Shown: piece after piece, positions 56,925-64,000 of the stretch
Position numbering within the stretch: the first letter of the stretch is position 1
How the letters are laid out: every line of letters starts with the position of its first letter
Origin: Mitsuaria chitosanitabida ATCC BAA-476 = NBRC 102408
GTDB lineage: Bacteria > Pseudomonadota > Gammaproteobacteria > Burkholderiales > Burkholderiaceae_C
DNA length: 64,000 bases
Direction: 5' to 3'
Assembly (NCBI RefSeq): GCF_001598255.1
Contig: NZ_BCYP01000024.1
Coordinates: forward strand, 1 to 64,000
Position numbers and translations under genes: made by a program
Notes under the pieces: model-generated
Told to the model about the DNA's origin: nothing
The model's database searches: none
What the model saw: the letters and a program-made list of their open reading frames with translations, nothing else

Positions 56925-57776
56925 TCAGGTCCTGGGGACCTTCAGCTGGAAGTTCGGGTCGCCCTCGCACATCGGCGTGGCCGGTGGCTCGCGCAGGGCC
57001 GGTCCGACGTAGATCAGCTTCTCCGACACGCCCAGCACCCGCGCGGCCCGAGCTGCCGTGGCGGGCGCATAGCCGGGCGCCGCCAGCCCGAGCTGCCGCA
57101 GGCCCTCCGCGTCGGGCACCCACCAGACGCAGCGCTGCGGCGTGGACTTGAGCTCGAAGTGGAAGCGCTCCTCGTCGTGGGTCAGCTGGGTGATCCAGAA
57201 GCTGGTCGACCCTTCGACGAACTCCTGGATCCAGGCGGGCGCGCGGGCCTGGCTCCGGCGCGCCTGGCGCAGTTCGCCCGAGGCGGCCCAGACGGTGGCC
57301 GGGATCTTGGCCTTGAACGCGGTGACGGAGGCGCTGGATCGCGCGTCGTCGATGCTCACCGCGCCGGCGTCGAGCTGCTCGCCGATGTTGGCCCAGATCT
57401 CCGGCAGCATGCCGAAGGCGATCACGACGTCCTTGGCGACCTCCAGGCTGCGGCCGCTGTCGAGCATGAACCAGGCACAGGCGCCGACGCAGTCGGCGCG
57501 CAGCTTGATCGCGGGCTGCTGTTCTCGCAGCCACAGACCGATGCGCATGACCTCGAGCGGGCTGCTCGCCGGGTCGACCCGCAGGGTCAGCGGCTTGTCG
57601 AAGTGGCCCGACAGATCGCTCTTGACCTCCGCGAGTTCCCCGGGCTTCACGACGCCGATGATGTGCGGAATACCGAAGGTGGTGCCGATGCCGGCGGCCT
57701 GGGCGCCCGGTCCGGCCATGCCGGCCCAGGCGAAGCCGATCACCCCCGCGGCGCGGGCGATGTGACGCATGTTCAT
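56925..57776 (-). CDS. Secreted protein resembling ClpP-fold COG3904 proteins, catalytic serine apparently absent
   Basis: The 283-residue product has a signal peptide ending near 'GAQAAG'. The mature N-terminal half has 'LTLRVDPASSPLEVMRIGLW' and 'LRADCVGACAWFMLDSGR', which recalls the ClpP-like COG3904 family where a serine follows the first cysteine; here the position holds glycine. The C-terminal half is unfamiliar, with two cysteines near 'QRCVWWV' and 'TPMCEGDP'. It may be a structural relative without protease activity. Similarity is by eye and limited. The ATG at 57776 follows GAGGGAG. Confidence 0.6.
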   Translation of the reverse strand: MNMRHIARAAGVIGFAWAGMAGPGAQAAGIGTTFGIPHIIGVVKPGELAEVKSDLSGHFDKPLTLRVDPASSPLEVMRIGLWLREQQPAIKLRADCVGACAWFMLDSGRSLEVAKDVVIAFGMLPEIWANIGEQLDAGAVSIDDARSSASVTAFKAKIPATVWAASGELRQARRSQARAPAWIQEFVEGSTSFWITQLTHDEERFHFELKSTPQRCVWWVPDAEGLRQLGLAAPGYAPATAARAARVLGVSEKLIYVGPALREPPATPMCEGDPNFQLKVPRT

Positions 57777-57902
57777 GGTTGTTGCTCCCTCGGCGCGGAC
57801 TCTAGCCGCGCGGGCGCGACGCGCCATCCGGATCGATGCGCATCGACGTTCCCCCGCGGGCACCGCTTGAGCGCTCGCGAAGTCCGGCGCCGACGCCCCT
57901 CG

Positions 57903-57908
57903 TTATGC
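57903..57908 (+). promoter_or_regulatory. -10-like element TTATGC, possible leaderless start of the BenE gene
   Basis: TTATGC is 8 bases before the BenE-family ATG, the same spacing as at metH1 and the LysR gene at 42001. The match to TATAAT is weak. Confidence 0.35.
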
Positions 57909-57916
57909 TTGCCGCC

Positions 57917-59098
57917 ATGAAACGCTGGCTGCAAGACCTGTCCCTCTCGTCCGCCGTCGCGGGCTTCGTCGCGGTGCTCGTGGGCTTCACGAGCTCGGTG
58001 GCCATCGTGTTCCAGGCGGCGCAGTCGCTCGGCGCGACGCCCGCGCAGACCAGCTCCTGGATCTGGGCGTTGGGTCTGGGCATGGGGCTGACCAGCCTGG
58101 GCCTGTCGCTCTGGACCCGCCAACCCATCCTCACCGCCTGGTCCACGCCCGGCGCCGCGCTGCTGGCCGGCATCTCCGGCGTGTCCATGGGCGAGGCCGT
58201 CGGCGCCTTCCTGATCTGCGGCGCGCTGATCTTCATCGCCGGCGCCACTCGCTGGTTCGAACGCATCATGGACCGCATCCCGCTCGCCATCGCCTCGGCG
58301 CTGCTGGCCGGCGTGCTCGCCCGCTTCGGCCTGGACGCGGTGCTCGCGACCAGGACGGCGCCGGCCATCGTGCTCACCATGGCGCTGATCTATGTGCTCG
58401 CGCGCCGATTCATCCCGCGCTACGCGACGCCGCTGGTGCTGGTCGCCGGCATCGTGGTCGCCGCGGCGCAGGGCCGTCTGCACCTGGAGGCGGTCGAGTG
58501 GGGCTGGGCGCATCCGGTGTGGGTGACGCCGTCGTTCTCCGTCACCGCCCTGATGAGCGTCGCGCTGCCGCTGTTCCTGGTGACGATGGCCTCGCAGAAC
58601 CTGCCTGGCGTGGCGGCGCAGCGCGCCTCGGGCTACCAGACGCCGGTGTCCGCGAGCATCGCGGTGACCGGCCTGGCCTCGGTCGTGTTCGCGCCCTTCG
58701 GCGGCTACGCCTTCAACCTGGCCGCGATCACCGCCGCCATCTGCATGGGCCGCGAGGCGCATGAGGATCCCGCGCGCCGCTACACCGCCTCGGCGATGGC
58801 CGGCGTGTTCTACCTGGCGGTGGGCCTGGCGGGCGGCGCGGTGGTGGGGCTGCTGACGGCCTTCCCGCGCGAGCTGGTCGCCGCGGTGGCCGGGCTGGCG
58901 CTGCTGGGCACCATCGGCGGTGGCCTGTCCGCGGCGCTCAAGGACGAGCGCCACCGCGACGCGGCCATGCTGACCTTCCTGGTGACGCTGTCCGGGCTGA
59001 CGATGGTCGGCATCGGCTCGGCGTTCTGGGGGGTGGTCGCCGGTGCGGTTTCTCTTTTGGTGCAACACTTCCGGGCTTCCTCCAGCACCCCGAAGTAA
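57917..59098 (+). CDS. benE: BenE family benzoate/proton symporter
   Basis: A 393-residue inner-membrane transporter with about 12 helices and the BenE pattern: 'AVAGFVAVLVGFTSSVAIVF', 'LGLSLWTRQPILTAWSTPGA', 'FLVTMASQNLPGVAAQRASG' and 'FGGYAFNLAAITAAICMG'. Family members import benzoate, but no benzoate catabolism gene lies near, so the substrate could be another aromatic or acidic compound. The ATG at 57917 ('MKRWLQDLSL') is preferred because upstream in-frame codons precede non-conserved residues. Confidence 0.88.
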   Translation: MKRWLQDLSLSSAVAGFVAVLVGFTSSVAIVFQAAQSLGATPAQTSSWIWALGLGMGLTSLGLSLWTRQPILTAWSTPGAALLAGISGVSMGEAVGAFLICGALIFIAGATRWFERIMDRIPLAIASALLAGVLARFGLDAVLATRTAPAIVLTMALIYVLARRFIPRYATPLVLVAGIVVAAAQGRLHLEAVEWGWAHPVWVTPSFSVTALMSVALPLFLVTMASQNLPGVAAQRASGYQTPVSASIAVTGLASVVFAPFGGYAFNLAAITAAICMGREAHEDPARRYTASAMAGVFYLAVGLAGGAVVGLLTAFPRELVAAVAGLALLGTIGGGLSAALKDERHRDAAMLTFLVTLSGLTMVGIGSAFWGVVAGAVSLLVQHFRASSSTPK

Positions 59099-59142
59099 CC
59101 GTCGACGCCGCGCGTCGGCGACCCGGCCTAAGAAAGTCCCCC

Positions 59143-60126
59143 ATGAAGCTCCTGTTCGTCGCCGATCCGCTGACCGCGTTCAACACCTACAAGGACTCCA
59201 CCTTCGCGATGATGCGCGAGGCCGCCCGGCGCGGCCACGAGATCTGGGTCTGCGAGGTGCCCGACCTGCTGTGGGTCAGCGGCGGCCGCGTGACCGCGCA
59301 TGCGGCGCGGCGCCTGGACCTCACCGACGAGGCCAAGGCCAGCCAGGCCGGCACCCAGCTCGAGGTCTGGCACCACGTCAGCGCCACGCAAGACCTGGCC
59401 CTGGCCGACGTGGACGCGGTGCTGATGCGCAAGGATCCGCCCTTCGACTCCGAGTTCTTCTACGCGACCCACCTGCTGGAGCAGGCCGAGCGCGAGGGCG
59501 CCAAGGTCTTCAACAAGCCGGCGGCGCTGCGCGATCACCCGGAGAAGCTGGCGATCCTGGAGTTCCCGCAGTTCATCACGCCGACGCTGGTGACGCGCTC
59601 CGCCGCGGCGATCCGCGCCTTCCACGCCGAGCATCGCGACATCATCCTCAAGCCCCTGGACGGGATGGGCGGCATGGGCATCTTCCGCGTCAAGGACGAT
59701 GCCCTGAACCTGGGCAGCATCATCGAGACGCTGAACAAGGACGGCGCGCAGTCGGTGATGGTGCAGCGCTTCGTGCCGGAGATCGCGCAGGGCGACAAGC
59801 GCATCCTGCTGATCGGCGGCAAGCCGGTGCCGTTCGCGCTGGCGCGCATCCCGCAGGGCACGGAAGTGCGCGGCAACCTGGCCGCCGGTGGCAAGGGCGT
59901 GGCGCAGGCGCTGACCGACGCGGACCGCCGCATCGCCGAGGCGCTGGCCCCGGTGCTGGCGGCGCGCGGTCTGCTGCTGGTGGGGCTGGACGTGATCGGC
60001 GACAAGATGACCGAGATCAATGTCACCAGCCCGACCTGCTTCCAGGAAATCATGCAGCAGACGGGATTCGACGTCGGCGCCGTGTTCATCGACGCGCTGG
60101 AAGCGGCGGTGGCCGCGGCGGCCTGA
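59143..60126 (+). CDS. gshB: Glutathione synthase
   Basis: The 327-residue ATP-grasp ligase adds glycine to gamma-glutamylcysteine in the second step of glutathione synthesis. It has the N-terminal domain 'LLFVADPLTAFNTYKDST', 'VLMRKDPPFDSEFFYATHL', the ATP-grasp core 'ILKPLDGMGGMGIFRVKDD' and 'LLIGGKPVPFALARIPQG', and 'INVTSPTCFQEI' at the metal site. It lies 44 bases after the benE gene and 26 bases before fghA, with which it probably forms an operon. Confidence 0.95.
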   Translation: MKLLFVADPLTAFNTYKDSTFAMMREAARRGHEIWVCEVPDLLWVSGGRVTAHAARRLDLTDEAKASQAGTQLEVWHHVSATQDLALADVDAVLMRKDPPFDSEFFYATHLLEQAEREGAKVFNKPAALRDHPEKLAILEFPQFITPTLVTRSAAAIRAFHAEHRDIILKPLDGMGGMGIFRVKDDALNLGSIIETLNKDGAQSVMVQRFVPEIAQGDKRILLIGGKPVPFALARIPQGTEVRGNLAAGGKGVAQALTDADRRIAEALAPVLAARGLLLVGLDVIGDKMTEINVTSPTCFQEIMQQTGFDVGAVFIDALEAAVAAAA

Positions 60127-60152
60127 GATCAAGAGCAGTTGGAGAAGTTCTG

Positions 60153-61034
60153 ATGGATATGCGACAGCAAGTGCAGGCCGCGACGGCGCTGGGCACGGTG
60201 ACCGGCGAGCATGGCAGTTACGGCGGCCGGCAGCTGTTCCTGACGCACGAGTCGGCCGAGATCGGCCTGCCGATGCGCTTCGCCCTGTACGTGCCGCCGG
60301 GCGGCGCGAAGGGGCTGCTGGTCTTCCTGGTCGGCCTGACCGCGACCGAGGAGACCTTCACGATGAAGGCCGGCGCGCAGCGTCTGGCCTCGGAGCTGGG
60401 CTTGGCGCTGCTGATGCCCGACACCAGCGCGCGCGGCGACGCGGTGACGTCGATTCCGGGCGCGACGGCCTCGTGGGACTTCGGCGTGGCGGCGGGCTTC
60501 TACCTGGACGCGACGCAGACGCCATGGGCGACGCACTGGCGCATGGAGAGCTACCTGATGCGCGAGCTGATCCCCCGGGTGCAAGGCGCGCTGGGGCTGG
60601 ACGCGGCGCGGACCGGCATCTCGGGGCACTCGATGGGGGGGCATGGCGCGCTGACGCTGGCGCTGCGGCATCCGGGCGCGTTCGCGTCGCTGTCGGCACT
60701 GGCGCCGATCACCGCGCCCAGCCGCTGTCCCTGGGGCGAGAAGGCCTTCACCGGCTACCTCGGCGAGGACCGCGATGCCTGGCCCGCGCATGACGCGAGC
60801 GCGCTGATGCAGGCGAGCAAGGCCGCGCCGTATCCGCAGGGGATCCTGGTCGACCAGGGCCTGGCGGACAAGTTCCTCGACCAATTGCATCCCGAGGCCT
60901 TCGAGTCCGCATGCGCATCGGTGAGCCAGCCGCTGACGCTGCGCCGGCACGAGGACTACGACCACGGCTACTACTTCATCGCGACGGTGATCGACGACCA
61001 TCTGGCCTTCCACGCGAGGCGGTTGATCGGATGA
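60153..61034 (+). CDS. fghA: S-formylglutathione hydrolase
   Basis: A 293-residue serine esterase of the formaldehyde detoxification route, releasing formate and glutathione. The catalytic Ser160 is in 'GISGHSMGGHGALTL', the oxyanion segment is 'LVFLVGLTATEETFTMKAG', and the acid and histidine are in 'GLADKFLD' and 'YDHGYYFIAT'. The ATG at 60153 has GGAGA nine bases upstream. It follows gshB directly; the matching glutathione-dependent formaldehyde dehydrogenase is not in the window. Confidence 0.93.
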   Translation: MDMRQQVQAATALGTVTGEHGSYGGRQLFLTHESAEIGLPMRFALYVPPGGAKGLLVFLVGLTATEETFTMKAGAQRLASELGLALLMPDTSARGDAVTSIPGATASWDFGVAAGFYLDATQTPWATHWRMESYLMRELIPRVQGALGLDAARTGISGHSMGGHGALTLALRHPGAFASLSALAPITAPSRCPWGEKAFTGYLGEDRDAWPAHDASALMQASKAAPYPQGILVDQGLADKFLDQLHPEAFESACASVSQPLTLRRHEDYDHGYYFIATVIDDHLAFHARRLIG

Positions 61035-61080
61035 TCGGTCGAAGCGGATCCGCCGGGCTGGACGGATCCGACGATCATCC
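61029..61080. other. Long imperfect hairpin over the fghA stop codon
   Basis: Outer arms GGATGATCG (61029-61037) and CGATCATCC (61072-61080) enclose two copies of CGGATCCG (61045-61052, 61063-61070), each also self-complementary. The structure spans the fghA stop and directly precedes the heptanucleotide repeat. No T tract follows. Confidence 0.55.
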
Positions 61081-61082
61081 CG

Positions 61083-61159
61083 CCGTTAGCCGTTAGCCGT
61101 TAGCCGTTAGCCGTTAGCCGTTAGCCGTTAGCCGTTAGCCGTTAGCCGTTAGCCGTTAG
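61083..61159. repeat. Eleven perfect copies of the heptanucleotide CCGTTAG
   Basis: The unit CCGTTAG is repeated 11 times without error over 77 bases, ending 52 bases before the phosphoesterase ATG. Such a run is prone to slippage, so copy number may differ between strains and could alter promoter spacing of the downstream gene. Confidence 0.95.
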
Positions 61160-61211
61160 CCGGTGGCAGTTCGGCCTCGGGGCATCGCGACTGACTTTCT
61201 CGGAGGCGCTC

Positions 61212-61994
61212 ATGCGCATCGCCCTGCTGTCCGACATCCACGGCAATCTGCCGGCCCTGGAGGCCGTCGTGGCCGACATCCGTCGCCGCGGTGTCGACCG
61301 CATCGTCAACCTGGGCGACATCCTGTCCGGGCCGCTGATGCCGCTGGAGACGGCGCGTTACCTGATGGCGCAAGGCTGGCCGACGATCGCCGGCAACCAC
61401 GAGCGCCAGCTGCTGGCGATCACGCCGCTGAAGCCGGGCGCGGGATCGGACCGTTTCGCGCGGGCGACGCTGGGGGACGAGGAGCTCGCGTGGCTGCGGT
61501 CGTTGCCCAGGACGCTGCGACTGACCGACGAGGTTCTCCTGTGCCACGGCACGCCGCGCCGGGACATCGAGTACTTCCTCGACACCCAGGACGGACCGCG
61601 TCTGCGGCTCGCGAGCGCCGCCGAGGTGGCCTCCCGACTGGGGCAGGAGCGGACGCGGATGATCTGCTGCGGCCACACGCACATCCCGCGGGTGCTGCGC
61701 TCGGCGCGCGGGCAATGGCTGGTGAATCCCGGCAGCGTCGGCCTGCAGGCCTGGGATGACGAGCACCCCGTTCACCACGTCGCGGAGACCGGCTCGCCGG
61801 ACGCGCGCTACGCGGTGATCGAGCGGCGCGCGGATGGCTGGCATGTGGAGCACCTCGCCGTACCCTATGACCATGAATCGATGGCCAGGCTCGCCAGCGC
61901 GCACGGTCGGGAGGATTGGGCGCGGTGGTTGAGGACGGGGAGGGCGGCGATCGTCGCAGGCGACGCTCACGTCGCGGGTGCGACGTCACGGTAG
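61212..61994 (+). CDS. Metallophosphoesterase family protein
   Basis: A 260-residue calcineurin-like phosphoesterase with all metal motifs: 'ALLSDIHGNLPALEAVV' (first Asp and His), 'IVNLGDILSGP' (bridging Asp), 'IAGNHERQL', 'LCHGTPRRD' and 'CCGHTHIPRVL'. This set matches the YfcE/MJ0936-type small phosphodiesterases, which act on cyclic nucleotides or phosphodiesters in vitro; the true substrate is unknown. The ATG follows GGAGG. Its 3' end overlaps the convergent double-Uma2 gene by 28 bases. The 11-copy repeat lies 52 bases upstream. Confidence 0.9.
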   Translation: MRIALLSDIHGNLPALEAVVADIRRRGVDRIVNLGDILSGPLMPLETARYLMAQGWPTIAGNHERQLLAITPLKPGAGSDRFARATLGDEELAWLRSLPRTLRLTDEVLLCHGTPRRDIEYFLDTQDGPRLRLASAAEVASRLGQERTRMICCGHTHIPRVLRSARGQWLVNPGSVGLQAWDDEHPVHHVAETGSPDARYAVIERRADGWHVEHLAVPYDHESMARLASAHGREDWARWLRTGRAAIVAGDAHVAGATSR

Positions 61995-63061
61995 ATCTCG
62001 GTCGAGGGAATCGACAGATCGATGCTGCGCAGTTCGAGAGCCTCATCGCCCTCGTGCCGACGGAGGGACCAGACGTCCGCCTTCCCGCGGCGATAGACGT
62101 CCATGCGCCTGCGCGCATGGTCCACCAGCACGTATTCCTGCAGCGAGGCCATCTGGCAATAGGCATGAAGCTTGGTGCTGCGGTCGCGCCGCTCGGTCGA
62201 ACGCGACTGGACCTCGATCAACGCGAGGGGCGGCGACATCGCCGGTTGCGCGCCATCAGGCTCGGACGAACAGGCGATCGCGACGTCGGGAAAGAAGGCG
62301 TCCCCGGTTTCCTCCGCCACCAGCCGGGCGTCGGCCATGTAGCACCGACACCTCGTGCCGCGCAGGTGTCGGTCGATGGCGAACGCCAGGTTGATCGTGA
62401 CCCGAACGTGCCCCAAGACGGCGCCGGTCATCGCGAGGATGCGACCGCCGATGAACTCGTACCGCAGTTCCTCGTCCGCATCCCAGGCGATGAACTCGTC
62501 CAGCGTCAGCCGTGGTTCCTGTCGGTCGAGTCCGTCGAAGACGCTTGACAGCGGCACGCGCAGTCCGAGCGACAGGGAGTCCAGGGACGACGATGTCGGA
62601 TCCGACACTTCCATCCAGTCACCCGCGGCATCGCGGTGGTGGACGGTCACGGACCTGCGCTCGATGTCCACGCTGATGAACTCGACCAGGCTGCGAATGC
62701 GCTTCGCCGCGGCCGCGCGCCGTTGGAGCTCCGCCTCGTCGGCGTCGGCCGACAGGATCTCGATGACGAGGCGAGGCGTGCATCCTTCCGGCGACGGCCC
62801 GAGGACGACGGCATCCGGGTAGATCACGCCGTGGCTTCCCACCCGGACGTGCTGACCTTGGATACGAACCGCATAGGTCGAGTCCGGGAGCTGCCGCTTC
62901 AACGCCGTGGAGAGATTGACCAGCACCCGGAAGAAGCGCGGGTCTCTCTCCCGCATGCCGTGCGGCACGCCATCGATCAGCTCCAGCAGCCCATCGTGCT
63001 CCGCCTCCAGGTCGAGATGTTCATCCGCCGTCATCCGCAGCGCTTCATGCAGGTAGGCCAT
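61967..63061 (-). CDS. Protein with two tandem Uma2 (PD-(D/E)XK nuclease-fold) domains
   Basis: The 364-residue protein has two copies of the Uma2 restriction-endonuclease-like domain. Copy one (about residues 15-175) has 'LLELIDGVPHG', 'GVIYPDAVVLGPS', 'RLVIEILSAD' and 'SVDIERRSVTVHHR'; copy two (about 185-355) has 'ELRYEFIGGRILAMTG', 'AFFPDVAIACSS', 'LALIEVQSRSTERRDRSTK' and 'YVLVDHARRRMDVYRRG'. The second copy keeps the PD, ExQ/L and Lys positions well; the first has a less regular end to the lysine segment. Uma2 proteins are often single-domain and occur in families in cyanobacteria; function is unknown. The ATG at 63061 starts the first domain. Confidence 0.85.
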   Translation of the reverse strand: MAYLHEALRMTADEHLDLEAEHDGLLELIDGVPHGMRERDPRFFRVLVNLSTALKRQLPDSTYAVRIQGQHVRVGSHGVIYPDAVVLGPSPEGCTPRLVIEILSADADEAELQRRAAAAKRIRSLVEFISVDIERRSVTVHHRDAAGDWMEVSDPTSSSLDSLSLGLRVPLSSVFDGLDRQEPRLTLDEFIAWDADEELRYEFIGGRILAMTGAVLGHVRVTINLAFAIDRHLRGTRCRCYMADARLVAEETGDAFFPDVAIACSSEPDGAQPAMSPPLALIEVQSRSTERRDRSTKLHAYCQMASLQEYVLVDHARRRMDVYRRGKADVWSLRRHEGDEALELRSIDLSIPSTEIYRDVAPAT

Positions 63062-63207
63062 CCGTCGCTCCAGCCCGTTCAACCAACAAGCCGGTGATTC
63101 TTCGCAGGATGGCAGGCCGTGTCGCTGACTCGAATCAGCGTGAGTTGGCCGAAGCCACACGGATCGGAGCGGATGGGTGACTGATGTCGGGAGCGAGGTT
63201 CCGAGCG

Positions 63208-64000
63208 CTAGGTCGAGCCCGGCGACGACCCCGGCGGCGCGGCCACCGGCGAGGTCGCGACCGTCGTCTGCCGATGGCCGGCCGCCGCCTTGTAGCGCTT
63301 GACGAAGGCGTCGACCTCCGCCGGATCGATCACGTCCTCCAGGCGTGCGAAGCCCTCGGGGGCGCGTTCCTCGACCATGTCGAGGATGTAGTCCAGCCCT
63401 TCCTGCCGGTTGAGCTCCACGATGCGCGCGCACATCGGGCGGCGCTCGGCCTCGTAGTTCGCCAGCGCCGTCTCCACGCGGCGATCTTCCCGGAAGGCTT
63501 TGGCGATCGCGGTCGCGTCGAGGATGGCCTGCGTCGCGCCGTTCGAGCCGATCGGATACATCGGATGCGCCGCGTCGCCCAGCAGCGTGATGCGACCGTG
63601 GCGCCAGCGCGGCAGCGGGTCGCGGTCCACCATGGGCCATTCCAGCAGCTGCGTCGCCTCGCGGATCACGCCCGGGACGTCCAGCCAGGGGAAGCGCCAG
63701 CTGCCGAAGGTCGGCAGCAGATCCTCGATCGAGCCCGGCTTGTTCCAGTCCTCGCGGCCCGGCGCGGCGAGGCCGCCGCCCAGGCCGTCCTCCCGCAGGC
63801 GCCGGTCGCAGATCCAGTTGATCAGCTGCAGACCGTCGGGGCGCGGGGGGGCGATCGGGTAGACCACGAACTTCGCGCGGCGATGGCCCGCCTGCACCAT
63901 GGTCCGCCCGTCGAGGAAGGGCTTGGCCAGCGAGGTGCCGCGCCACATCATCATCCCGTTCCAGCGCGGCGGGCCCTCGTCCGGATAGAACTGCCGCCGG
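63208..64000 (-). CDS. FAD-dependent monooxygenase, C-terminal part (continues beyond window)
   Basis: The frame remains open to the end of the window, so the N-terminal FAD-binding part lies outside; about 263 residues are visible. They include 'RRQFYPDEGPPRWNG', 'PMVDRDPLPRWRHGRIT' and the flavin motif 'LLGDAAHPMYPIGSNG' followed by 'ATQAILDATAIAKAF'. This is the PHBH-type aromatic hydroxylase superfamily, similar to the group annotated as flavin-dependent oxidoreductase or 3-hydroxybenzoate-6-hydroxylase-like. The substrate is unknown. A 147-base gap separates it from the double-Uma2 gene. Confidence 0.88.
   Translation of the reverse strand, partial: RRQFYPDEGPPRWNGMMMWRGTSLAKPFLDGRTMVQAGHRRAKFVVYPIAPPRPDGLQLINWICDRRLREDGLGGGLAAPGREDWNKPGSIEDLLPTFGSWRFPWLDVPGVIREATQLLEWPMVDRDPLPRWRHGRITLLGDAAHPMYPIGSNGATQAILDATAIAKAFREDRRVETALANYEAERRPMCARIVELNRQEGLDYILDMVEERAPEGFARLEDVIDPAEVDAFVKRYKAAAGHRQTTVATSPVAAPPGSSPGST

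Noticed and set aside
61083-61159. CRISPR array
   Set aside because: The repeats are contiguous 7-base units without spacers and no cas gene is present; it is a simple tandem repeat.

Overview
This 64 kb window is chromosomal DNA from a very GC-rich betaproteobacterium, most likely order Burkholderiales (Roseateles/Mitsuaria/Rubrivivax-like). The inference rests on marker families: a PhaM-type polyhydroxyalkanoate granule regulator, a DUF3567 (BTH_I0359-type) protein, a DUF2917 protein, the 431-residue proteobacterial glutamate-cysteine ligase, and a methionine synthase split into two genes with an S-adenosylhomocysteine (SAH) riboswitch. No rRNA, tRNA, CRISPR array, insertion sequence or prophage was seen. 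The genus is inference.

Layout. 1-6.3 kb: end of an AraC regulator, a DMT exporter, a Tat-exported alpha/beta hydrolase, a MocR-type regulator, a DUF2917 protein and an S41 peptidase lipoprotein. 6.3-10.2 kb (minus): pssA, preceded by a translationally coupled four-gene cassette of a Tat-signal protein, a PqqD-like protein, an HprK-related kinase and a nucleotidyltransferase. This cassette is the most interesting candidate system. 10.4-14.2 kb (minus): ABC exporter and a phosphatase lipoprotein. 14.7-18.7 kb (minus): glcDEF glycolate oxidase. 18.9-26.8 kb (minus): FIST protein, PhaM, MarC, TraB/GumN, a twin-AAA+ ATPase, DUF3567 and DUF3108. 26.9-35.1 kb (plus): a divergent fumarylacetoacetase-like protein, DUF4197, a flavoprotein, and metH in two pieces separated by an opposite-strand HD-GYP-like gene, with an SAH riboswitch before the second piece.

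35.3-38.8 kb: glycine-zipper protein, comM, and a less GC-rich two-gene island with a membrane protein and an ImmA/IrrE-like protein that has lost its zinc ligands. 39-41.9 kb: a nitrogen-control operon (TorF-like porin, glnK, amtB) behind a sigma-54 promoter and a probable NtrC site. 42-49.2 kb: LysR, a DUF1445 putative hydro-lyase (D-glutamate cyclase relatives), an MFS transporter and a fused 5-oxoprolinase, read here as a D-glutamate/5-oxoproline salvage cluster; gshA follows. 50.6-54.7 kb: divergent LysR and TonB-dependent receptor. 55-64 kb: kup, a secreted ClpP-fold-like protein, a BenE transporter, gshB and fghA, an 11-copy heptanucleotide repeat, a phosphoesterase, a double Uma2 nuclease-fold protein, and the C-terminal part of an FAD monooxygenase cut by the window end.

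How it fits together. Glutathione and one-carbon metabolism recur: gshA, gshB, S-formylglutathione hydrolase, methionine synthase with SAH sensing, and oxoprolinase. Nitrogen acquisition and glycolate use are encoded alongside. Several genes (metH1, the LysR at 42.0 kb, benE) have a -10-like hexamer exactly 8 nt before the ATG, which suggests leaderless mRNAs.
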